From assembly GCA_026770025.1 (NCBI GenBank), contig JAMXDE010000018.1, positions 682,001 through 746,000 on the forward strand: 64,000 bases of DNA, given 5' to 3'. Both the position numbers and the translations under genes were made by a program. The notes below the pieces were generated by a model. That model was given only the letters and a program-made list of their open reading frames with translations, had not been told where the DNA came from and searched no databases. Numbering within the stretch: position 1 is the stretch's first letter; every line of letters starts with the position of its first letter. This DNA comes from Craspedostauros australis (lineage: Eukaryota > Bacillariophyta > Bacillariophyceae > Mastogloiales > Achnanthaceae). Positions 10,794 through 23,238 of the stretch are shown here, in pieces.

Positions 10794-12839
10794 CTCCGGA
10801 CTTCCGCACCTGCCCTGTGTGTGGCAAGCACGACCGTTGGCTGGTTCCTCTCCGCGGATACTCGTCTGTCCTCGTCTGTGCTTGTATCGAGTGATCGTAT
10901 CTATTGTATTGTATTCTATGATCGTTCCGAATGGTTGGAAGATGACAGCACTCCAACTAACGATGCCGCCCTTCGCTTCTCTTCACTTTGGTCTTGCTTT
11001 GCTGTTGCACAATGGCTCTGCTGCGCTGCGCTGCGGGTGATGTGATGTGATGTGATGTGATGTGATGTTGCTCAGCTATCTCTCCCTCTGTACCCCGTCT
11101 TGCTTGTGGATGCGCGCCAAGAAGTCTTGATGGGCTGCTTGGCGTGAGTCTCGGCACAGGCAGGCCACTCGCGTAGGCATCAATCATGTGGCTCCTCCGA
11201 CCGCGAGTCCTGTCTTCGGTGTTGCTTTCTTGGTGTGTGTGGGAGAATGATCATTCTTGACTTATTTTTTTGGCGGTTGTGTGTTTGTTGCCTTCTTCAG
11301 ACTTTGAATATGGGACTTGTCAAGTACATGAAAGGCGACTTGAGCGACCAGAACTGTACTTCCGATTTCGTGATTGACTTGACGTGTCACGTTCCGATGG
11401 TGACGTGGGATGTGGATGACACGCTGTTGCTGGTTAGGGAGTCGTTGAGTCCCTAGTGAGATCGTTGCATCTGTGAACAAGATTCCCTGATAGTCTATTC
11501 CCATGTTGCACCGATTAGTTCCACGTGAGTCAAGGGAATCAGGGAATGGACGATACGTGATGATAACACTGGGTTCACAAATTGGCGTGCTGGTTGCAAA
11601 ACAGGAGACCTGGCAGATGGCGATCTCATTGGCTTGTCATCATGTCGCGTTGGTCCTCGTCACACCACTGTTCGCGCTGACTGGTGAATCGATTGGGCGT
11701 GTTGTTGAACAGATGGCGATGCCGTGGTCGTCGTGTTTGTTGTGGCCGTTGTTGTTGGCGGGTGAGTTGTGCCGTGGTGGAGTGAACGGAGGATGAAAGG
11801 AACGAAAACGCATCGCGTCATGTTGTCGTCGTTCCATCTCTCTCTCTCTCTCTTGTGTGGCGTTGACCTCGGGAGCCGATCTGGTTTGATTTGATTTGAT
11901 CTGATTCGGTGTTCCAGTTGAACCGAGCCGACCCTGACCCGACCTGAGTTGAGAGTTGGACAGTTTGTTGACCACGAAAAGCGCGGGACGCTTGGGCAAG
12001 AGCCGGAAGAAGAAGAAAGTCAGGAATAGACTAGACTATTGGCAACTCGTAGACGAACCAGTCAGCCAGAGAGCGAGTCCTACGGGTTATCGGAACAGCC
12101 AACCACCAGATACAGAAACACAACAAAGTGGAAAACGCAAAATCGAAGCATCGGCACCCAAACAGAGTAGTTGAAGAGTACCATCGTTGGCACTATCGTT
12201 GGCACCGCCGATTGCATTCTCAGTGTTTGCAGCGTGCAGTAAAGTATCGTCTACAGCACTCTCTCTGGAGCATACGAGTGCAATTACAACTAGCATACGT
12301 CCATCCTTGCAGAGCCAACGAAGGTTCAAGGACAGTCATCGCACGCATCGACGTTGCCGCGATCAGAGGAGACCAGCACAGAACACGCAACACAGAACGC
12401 ACAACACGCAACACACAACCACTGAAGATTGCCTCATTTCTTTGTCGCACAGCACTGTTCTTCGTCGCACCTTCGCAGTCAAGCACAGTCTGCACAACAA
12501 CTACGATAGCACAGGAGGAGTGATTCGAGAGCGATCAACATCAGATCGCACAGAGCACCCAGCCTTTGCATCAGCGGCCTTTGGAATTGCTTCTATTTCG
12601 CCCCACGCACAAGCACATTTGGAACTGCGTGTAATTTCTTCGCGGCTAGGTCATCCGACGCTCCATCCAAAAGACGTTTCCGACGTCATCCGACCTGAGC
12701 GCTTCGCCTCATAAAATCAAAAACCTCTCCGACGGTTGAGTTCACCATCAGAACAGACACAGACAGACACAGATACAAACGCAGATACAAACACAAACCC
12801 AATCATAAACACAACCACAACCAGCAATCATAAAACAAC
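10794..12839. other. Intergenic region between diverging genes
   Basis: A 2-kb stretch with no supported gene. It contains a TGATG repeat at about 11036-11068, a TC run near 11838-11852, short TTTGAT/TCTGAT repeats at 11884-11906, and a strongly CA-rich + strand stretch from about 12360 to 12839 that should include the elongase leader (ACACAGACAGACACAGATACAAAC). Frames such as 12128-12523 are composed of this simple sequence. Promoters of the PIAS and elongase genes must lie here; I see no definite elements. Confidence 0.5.
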
Positions 12840-14288
12840 ATGAACACAAAAACGGCCACAAAGATGAACGGTGTTACCGTCGCCGCCAACGGCAAACCCA
12901 AGCACATGCCAAAGCCACCATCGCTATTGGCACGATACTCCTGCGCCACCGTCATGGTCGGCGTCATGGGTCTCTGGACCAAATACGCCTTCCTCCCCGA
13001 AGACGAGACGCCATCGATAGCCATGCCGATGCATTCCTACAAAATCCCGCTGGCATTCTCTCTCTCCTACTGCATCGCGTTGCCCGTCCTGCGATACCTC
13101 GCGCAGAACTACTTCCTCCATTGGACGGACATGAAACTGCTCCTGCGGGAGACCATGATTCTCTACAATCTCGCCCAGGTCCTGCTCAACGCATACACCG
13201 TCTACCTCATCATCGTGGCCGTCACGCAGAACAACCATCCCTTCGTGGGAGAGACGAACCTCGTCACGTCCGGCGCCACCTACGCCGTCTGGCTTCATTA
13301 CGCCGACAAGTACCTCGAGTTCATGGACACGGCCTTCATGGAGCTCAAGGGAAGAGTCCAGCAGGTAAGAACCATCATTCCAACTGCAATTTGCGGCTGC
13401 AACCGCAAGAATTGTCATTCCATCGCATTTCACGGAACTCCGCATTGCATTGCGTGTTGCGCATTGTCGACATCTCTTGTTTCGCCTGTGTGCCCAATCA
13501 CTCAGGATTTGGCGCCAAATTGCGCCTGGTCACGTTCCTCCCGGCAAAAGGATGGCGGCCTCATCAGAGAGAGGTACAGGAGCAATGCACGATGAGCACC
13601 GACGTGTGATGTGATGATGTATTTGCATGCGCTCTCTCAAGCAGTTTGGATGTTCCACTCACCTCCCTTCGCATAATCATTCATTCATTGTTTCATCCAT
13701 CCATCTATCCAATGCTCCGCAATCCCGTTTTGTTATTTCGCAACGCACGCCGTCAATTTCATTCCATTCCATCGGAACACGTGCGCACAGGTCTCATTTC
13801 TGCACGTATACCATCACGTCTCCATACCGTGGGCCTGGTGGATCGCCCTCACCTTCTGGCCGGGTGGTGACTGCTACTTCGGAGCGCTGCTCAATTCCCT
13901 CATCCACGTCATCATGTACACGCATTACTTCGTCACCGCGGCGTTCCAGGTCGATGCGCCATGGAAGTCATACATTACGAAAGCGCAGATGCTGCAGTTC
14001 GTTCTCGTCATCGCTTACTCCGTCCTCTCCCTGGGCACCCTGTATAGCCGCAACGAGCTCGAATTCGTGCACGTGCAGTGCCTCTTCACGCAGGTCTTCG
14101 AGATGACATCCCTCCTCGGCCTCTTCTACGCCTTCCACCAAAAGTCCTACAAAAAGAAAAAGACGGTCAGAGCCAAAGCGGTCAGCGCGCCAAGGAAAGA
14201 GGCGGCCCTACGCAGCAACAGCCTGGAGACGGTCTCGGACGATTCCGACAGCAGCAGCGGCGGTGGCACGGACAAGAAGGATCAATAA
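12840..14288 (+). CDS. ELO-family polyunsaturated fatty acid elongase (3-ketoacyl-CoA synthase)
   Basis: Two exons, 12840..13364 and 13791..14288, joined in phase 0 (GTAAGA donor, GCGCACAG acceptor), giving 340 residues. ELO proteins catalyse the condensing step of microsomal fatty-acid elongation in the ER. The junction lies between LKGRVQQ and VSFLHVYHHVSIPWAWW, just before the invariant histidine box HVYHH. Other signatures are KYLEFMDTAFMELKG upstream and LIHVIMYTHYFVTA downstream. About six or seven hydrophobic segments are visible. The C-terminus is basic (KSYKKKKTVRAK) and then Ser/Asp-rich. The extended box and the MYTHYF motif fit PUFA elongases of the delta-6 or delta-5 type rather than saturated-chain ELOs. 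This is from family recall, and chain-length preference cannot be decided here. Confidence 0.93.
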
Positions 14289-15256
14289 AGAATGGGATCG
14301 CCGGCATATCCGGATGCTTGCGGACGTACACATGTACGTACGTATGTGCATTCCTCAATGTATGATATTCCTGCACTCATCCTGGCTATTACTATTAAAA
14401 GATGAACAATGACAATGGAACAGAGGGGCGTGCATCTCATGCAATGCTGCTTCCAGCGAGGCGTGAGTATAGTATGGAGACGTATTCCAGTATTCTCCTG
14501 TGTGTTTCGGAAGAGAATGAATGCACACAAGCACCGATGAATCTACGCAGGACATGGAAACAGTGTTGATGACATGCCAACATCTCCGTCGCAGAAACAA
14601 TAGCAGCGTGCAAGTAAGAATGCATGCGTGCATCCCTGTGTGAACTTCAGCTTCGCTCCGACCCTGCACTTTCGAAAGGTAAACAAAACAAAGAATAGCA
14701 CCGTACGAGTACATACTATTATATCATGCAAACGTTTTCGTCATGCGCGCGAATGTGCGTCTGGTTGGTTCAAATTGGAATTGAATGGGACGGTGAGTGC
14801 TAGTCCTCCGGAGAGCGCTCCATCAACTTCCTCCCCAGCATCTATCACGATGGTTGCCAGCCTCATGGATGCGGAGGTATGACGGGTGGTTGCTCGTTGA
14901 AAAGTTACACTCGCACTTTGACATACACGTATGTACATAGGGACTCAATACTCGATGCATATTTGTGAGATGGGTACCTCCTCCATGTGCTCATCAAGGG
15001 AGAGAGAGAGCAGTTATCGTCGTTTCCCACCGTTCTCCACATCCAGTCCAACTCTTTACGATTGGAGAGACTGCAATTCAATTGCTGTTTGTGATTTTGG
15101 GTTTAGAATCTATTATATGATGCTTACTTATCTATTATAGAGCGTCTTCCCCTCTCGTTCTTCATGCTTGTGCATCTACCACATACCATACACAGAGTAT
15201 GTATATTTCCATAAAGTACCCTTCCAATTCAATGGACAGTCGTTCAACCATTCCCT
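14289..15256. other. Intergenic region between converging genes
   Basis: Contains ACGTACG-type simple sequence (14325-14345), one exact copy of the 10-mer GTACGAGTAC at 14703-14712 next to CATACTATTATATCATG, a GA run near 15001-15012 and an AT-rich TCTATTATATGATGC stretch near 15108-15122. No gene supported. Confidence 0.5.
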
Positions 15257-18200
15257 CTATATCGCACCGAGGATTACCATCTCAGGATGGAAGCGCACGC
15301 TCTTCCCCGATGCATTCGATTGGCTGCGTTTGTCATGTTTCGCGAAAGAGCTCGCCTTTTTCAGTGTCTTGATTGGTGGCGGTCTGGGCCTTCCTTTCAT
15401 CCGTGCCACCGGCTTGTCAGCACCATTGGCTTCGCCTTGCTCCTGCCCATCCTTCAGCACCGGTGGAGGCGCTGTTGGCTGCACCAGGAAGGAAAGCCAT
15501 CCCGTGATCATGATCCAGTGGAACATGTTGAGGTTCATGGATGCATCGATGCCGGCATGCATGACAAACGCCAGCAGCAAGCCCATTGCTCTCGTGCGCT
15601 TCATCCACAGCATCGTGGGGACCACGAGTTGGATGGCGATGGTGAAGTAGGTCAGGAATGCGAGTGGCCGATGGTACTGATACAGCCAGTCGGGATTGAA
15701 GTACCCGCCGTACATATCATCCAGCTGGACCACGACTTGCATGGCGGTCCCGTTTCGCCAAGCTGGACCAGACAGCTTGCAGACAGTGGATGATATGAAG
15801 ATGAGACACATCTCCAATTGAACTAGGCGGAATGGCCACTGTGATTGCGATGTTACAAAAAAGAAGAGGTCAAGTTGTGGATTGGATTGGGTGGATGCAA
15901 GCGAAGCATCATGAAACAAAGCAGGTGCATGCGTATGCGTGTGGGTGTTAGCAAAGACCTCTCAGTTGCAAAAAATACATTTGAGTTGAATGGATGTCAT
16001 GGACACCATGAGGAATCACAACAGAACAGGACTTACCATCGGCCATGTCTTGTCTTGCTCCTCCTCCAACTCTTCTTCCAGTCCCATGCTTCCGAAGCTA
16101 CCGAGACTGCCCATGCTGATACTCTCCATGCTGCTCTTCTTCTTGTAGTTCATCTTTTTGCTGTGGCTGGTGTTAGTCTTTGGGCTCTTCGCGCCGTTGC
16201 GGATCTCGGCCTCCTTCTCTTCGAGCCAATCAAACACGCTCCCCGTGTTGTTTGGGAAGAAGATCATCAAGAAGGAAATGATACGGAAGACCGTATCTTC
16301 GCCATTCCACAGGATGTCGGTGTAGTTCTGCACGTTGATGTGCCAGAAGAAGATGGAGATTGCCTGGAATCGCGGCGCGATGCCCATTGCCAGCAACACG
16401 GTCTGGAGCAGGAAGATGTTGATGCTGATGCCGAACAAGATCGCGGCAATGTCGTCGTTGGAGATGTAGGAGAAGATGGTGAACGCATGCAGTGGAGTGG
16501 TCTGCACTCCCTTCGATATCGGCATGGCCGCCAGGTAGAAATTGAGGCTCAGCGAAAGGATGAAGATGTTGATGAAGACCGTCACGGCGAAGCACGTGCG
16601 CACGATGACTGCCGAACGTAGATCATCCGTGCGGCTATGGAAGAAGTTGTTCCACCGTTCTGCAACTTGATGGAACGGACCCTTAGCATCATTTCCGGCA
16701 GATTTGGACTGCACTGTCGATATCTCGGTGATTGGCATTGCCTCCCTTGCTTTGTTGTCGCCGGATGTCTCTGTCTGCGTGTTTGGTGCCGTGACTGCGT
16801 CGGCGTTCGCATCTGCGACTGCTGCTGTAGCCGATTCCTGCGCCGTGGGATCGGCCGCTGATGGCGCTGATCTGGGCTTGGTCTGCACCGCGTCGTCTTG
16901 CTTGACGGTAACTTTTGTCGTCTCCTTATCGTACAGCAGAGTAGCCTCGTCGTCTGGCTGGATCAAGAAGCTTGACCATGCCAGTAGCATCATGTAATGG
17001 AAGGCGTTGAGGTTCATGGAGGTGTCGATACCGAGATGAAACATCGCCAAGATCGCAAGCGTGGGCTTGCGCGTGGCCTTGAACCATACCGTGAACGGTG
17101 CGACCACTTCCAACACCAGCGTCATGTAGGTCAGCGCCGTCAATGATCGGTCGTACCCGAACAGAAAGTCCGGGTTGAAGACCCCGCCGAACACATCGTC
17201 GAGCTGGACGATGAGGTGCATTGCAGAGCCGTCCACCCATCGCTGTCCTGCGAGCTTGTGGATGGCGGAGCACAGGAACATCAGCGAGACGTGCATCTGC
17301 ATCAGGCGGAATGGCCACTGCGTTGTTGCGAGTGTGAGCAGTGCAGTCCAGTGCAGTTTGCAGATCATTGCATATGTGGCCGTTTTTATGAAGATATCAA
17401 TACAGCGAGGATCGCAGCACCGGCGCGAAATGAGAGGTGGGAGGGTTCGTACAGACGAGCAGAGGGATGTTGTGTGAGATGGAAATTCCAAGAACGAATG
17501 ATGCACCCGACGAAGACGTGGAGACAACCAAATGCCCAATTGAAACCGCAAACAGGCCAAAGTCCCAAGACGCGCAGCCAACAAGGCATCAAGACACCCT
17601 GGCGTGGCCTCGCTGTACCTCACAGCAGCAGCAGCAGCAACAAACACAACGACAACAAACAACATTTGCGGCACCGTGCAGTGACAGACTTACCATTGGC
17701 CAACTCCGCGAGACAGCTGACAACGATGACGATCGCGATGCATCCTTCGAACTGCGCTTTGAGCTGCGACTCTTGCGTCCTGGCCGTTGTGATTCCTGAC
17801 TTTGATTCTTGCTGAACACGTCGAACATGTTGACGGTTGTGGGGAAGAAGATGACGAAGAAGGAAATCATCCTCGACATCGTGTCTTCTCCAAACCAGAT
17901 GACGTCGTTCCAACACGCCAGGCTGTACAGCCACGCGAAGGTGGAGACGGCGTTGAAGCGAGGGAAGACGCCCAAGCCCGACAGGGAGAGCTGCGACATC
18001 ATGATCCAGAGCATGAACCTCCTGTATGGGATGACATTGTCGGACTCATCCGAAATCATTGCAAACAGAGTCCATGTGTTGGGATAGCGCTCGCGACTCA
18101 CGTGTGTCGGCAGAACCTTTGTGTAGAAGTCAAAGTCAAGAATCACCGTCAGTAGACCGGCCAAGGCCACGATGGAGTGCAGGAAGCGGAGAACCGCTGC

Positions 18201-19186
18201 ACCCCGCAGGTTGGTGGTCCTGGCATGAAAGAATACCTCCCATTGCGACTTGTTCGCGTATGCCTTGTGTGCGATGATGGCGGCGTCCATACGCCCTGTC
18301 CGGCTGCGGCTCCTGTGCCGTCTGCTTCTGCTGCTGCTTCGCTTACCGTGGCGCCTCCCCTTCCTGCGGCTGCCCTTTGTCATGCTGTCGTCCTCGCTGC
18401 TGCTGATGCTTCCCGTCCCTCCGCTGCCTTCGCTGTCTGTCGTCTTGCCTGTGGAGGAATCTAATGGGACGACGTCTGAGCTGCTGGCGCTGTCCACGAG
18501 TAGAACTTTTCCGAGAATTCCCTGGAGAGAGTTGACTCGAGGCGCTTCCCGAGAAGCCAGTGATACTTTTCCTGGGGAGGAACGGGAGGAATCGTTTTGT
18601 CCTTGTGGCTTTCCTTCATCACCTCGTTTGGCGCGAAGATCTTTCGCCATCGTCGGTGGAGATGAACTGTATGTGGATACAGCGTCTTTCGAACCGAGCG
18701 TCGAGACTCTGTCTGAGTCGAGGGATCCGACGCTTCGGTGACCACCTCGACGTCGACGACCAGGGCTTCTGTGCTTGCCAAATACTCGGCGAAAGGCTGC
18801 CAGAGGACGCGATTTTTGTTTAGTCTCATTTGATCGAAGTAATCCATCATCCTTGCCAGCCTCTTCTTTTCCGTCCAGTGCATTTCGCTCCACCGAGGGC
18901 TCTCGTACTCCTTTTCGAACTCTTGACCTGTTTCGTCGTCTCTGTAGAGGAGCTGCCCTGTGACTCGAATCCGACGGCTTACCGGGTTCGGAGAGAATAG
19001 AGACCACTGACCCTGCCACAGACCCACCCGATCGAGGATTTCGTACACGTTTTGTTGGATGGGATCCAGCGCCTTCAGCGGTCCTACCATAGGACACGTG
19101 TCGATCAGAAACAATGCTATGATCGCCATCAGGAAGAGATCCGTTGCGAGACGCTGCATCTTTGCGGAGCTTGGCCATGATTTCAT
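15257..19186 (-). CDS. Tandem-HTTM multi-pass membrane protein (vitamin-K-carboxylase-like fold, duplicated)
   Basis: Best model: an N-terminal exon from 19186 to near 18480, a frame-changing junction that I could not place, then a frame ending at 17694, then exons 17317..16037 and 15838..15257. The two placed introns start GTAAGT and fall at equivalent points, after a Trp-Pro-Met and before WPFRL.Q. Each HTTM unit has a first half (FHARTTNLRGAAVLR / FHSRTDDLRSAVIVR, then WFGEDTMSRMISFFVIFFP / WNGEDTVFRIISFLMIFFP) and a second half (WPFRLMQMHVSLMFL / WPFRLVQLEMCLIFI, then DGSAMHLIVQLDD / NGTAMQVVVQLDD). The N-terminus has one TM segment and a LFSPNP motif, often seen near HTTM domains. Total about 1,100 residues. 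HTTM is the transmembrane domain of gamma-glutamyl carboxylase and related bacterial proteins. The function here is unknown, and two adjacent genes remain possible. Confidence 0.75.
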
Positions 19187-20564
19187 TTTTTGTTCTCTGG
19201 TTGTGGCTGTGGTTGTGATTGCGGCTGTGGTTGCGGCTGTGTTCCTTTTCTTTTTATGACTGAGTTCTGTCTACCGTTTGAATTTGTTCGTTGTGTTGTG
19301 TGTGTTGTATGGTGTGCGTTGTATGGTGTGCGTTGTATGGTGTGCGTTTGCGTGAAGTGTCAGCGACGCGAATGTTGAAATGCCCTGGATTCTCGCAGGA
19401 GAGACGGCGATGATTGTGTGCTATCCTTACCTGTCGTCGTTGCGGGTGTAGTATGATTGGGAATTACCGTGGAGGCTGTTGCAGAAGTATGTACGACCAC
19501 GAGTATTGGCGTTGTCGAGAGTGCCGCAATGGCTGAGCTGCTGCTGCGAGGTCAGATTTTGTGTTTCGAGAGAGTTCCCCAGCGATACTTTGGGTTGCGA
19601 AACAAGGTGTTCGGTTGTTGTGATGCTGCGTGATGTTCTGTTCGATGTTGCATGCAGTGTGCGCCTGTCTCGATCTCGTCTTCTTGGTCCCCCTTGATCG
19701 TTGTTCACTGATTTATGGCGTTGGACTGAATTCGTTGCTGCTCTTTGTACCCGTGTCGCTGTTTCCGTCGTCGCCAAAGAAGTTAACACGTTCCGGCTCT
19801 CCTCTTCCTTGCGCGTTCTTTCCCGAGTCGAGCGTCCGTTGCCAAAAATGAAGGCACGCGCTTCTTTCTTCTTCGCTCTGGTGCCACAACGACCTTTTGT
19901 ACCGGACTATGTCATCTCCTCTGACTAAGTTATCGCTGACGTGAGCGCTATTATGACATTTTCTATGTTTCCACCGACTTCTTCACGAGTACATAGTGCA
20001 GAAACGGTTCTCCTGTACACGGACTGCTATAAGTACTAACGACGAACCAGGTGGATGAGAAGGCATAAACTTGCCAAAATGACAGCCAATCATATCCTTC
20101 GCGGATGACTCCTGCGTGGCATGATTTAATGAAAGCAGCTGGCTCACTCGCTTGTTGGCCATACATACAGCTCCGTTTGTCCGTCGAAGACATATTTTGG
20201 TCCGTGGATCACATTCCCACGAATCCGCCTGTCTGTTCGTCCATCCGTACAGATGCATTCCCGGTCACCCATGAGAAAAACATGAAACGCCACGAACACG
20301 AGCCAACCGCTAACAAGTCACAAGGACGGTCGTATTCAATCTCGCTAATCCTGGTCAGGCGACTGGATCGCAACCCACCGAATTGTGTCACAACATCGCC
20401 CTTGCTGAGCAGCGCGCCACTCTCTCTCTGGACATCCATGGGATTTCACGCGAGCAGATGTTTCTCAACGTGGATGCTTTGGACCTGAGACTGCGAAACG
20501 ATGAACACGGGGGCAGGCGTGCCAGTCGCCATCTCATGACCGAGAGCACAATGGATCCAAGAAG
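19187..20564. other. Intergenic region between diverging genes
   Basis: The first 200 bases are G/T-rich on the + strand (CA-rich in the sense of the HTTM gene), as expected for its leader. The rest has no frame with domain support; frames at 19427-19789 and 20105-20488 look random. Confidence 0.5.
19304..19345. repeat. 14-bp tandem repeat, three copies
   Basis: Three exact copies of GTTGTATGGTGTGC lie about 120 bp upstream of the tandem-HTTM start codon, in its presumed leader or promoter. Confidence 0.9.
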
Positions 20565-22587
<2,023 letters not shown>

Positions 22588-23238
22588 ATCATCCCAACGA
22601 TATGAGTTTGCATTTGTAGAGTGGAGTCGAGGAGAGTGCATGGGAGCAAGTGCAGCTCTGAGCTGACGAACAGAAAGAAAGGATGCTCAAATCGTACTAC
22701 TCTACAGCGCATTGTGGAGAGCCGCAGCGCGGATTGTCCTATGATGGTGCAACTGGATCTGTCAGTGACTTCCCCAGGAGAATGTGTGCTATCTCCATTG
22801 CTTGACGTTGGCTTGCACACGCTTGGGCATGAACTACGAGTCCTGTTATGCATGCTAACTGCACAAGTCGTCCTCTGTCTGGAGAGAGAGAAGCAGAGCA
22901 TGCTCGCGGCAGCCTGTGGTTTATGATTGCTGATTTGTTCATGCGCTTGTGCTGTACGCTATGTGAGTTGAGTCCGAATGTGTTTGCATGCTTGGCCCTT
23001 TCACACGAGCATCTGAAGGATCGCCCAAGGGATTGATTGGGCTGATGTACAGTAGCTGTTTGTGTTGCTGTTTGCTATTGCAGTTGTTGCTTTTGCTTCC
23101 TTGGCATTGGATGAGATGCTGGCGATGCACATCGAATGCCGCCGTCTTCACATGTCCGCAGAATCATGAAGCTAAGGTAGCGGAGCAGACCAGGGCAGAG
23201 TGGCTCTGCTTACCGCTTTGCCACGACGCATGCCGGAC
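22588..23238. other. Intergenic region between converging genes
   Basis: No gene supported. A G/T-rich stretch with TTGCTGTTTGC-like simple sequence lies at 23050-23105. A last exon of the neighbouring minus gene could lie here, because its final codons resemble a splice donor (see that entry). Confidence 0.45.

Noticed and set aside
17589-19178. Start of the second HTTM-gene frame at 19178
   Set aside because: The Arg/Ser-rich N-terminal half of this frame is the shadow of the membrane-anchored LFSPNP domain in the neighbouring frame; only its lower part (below about 18450) is taken as coding.
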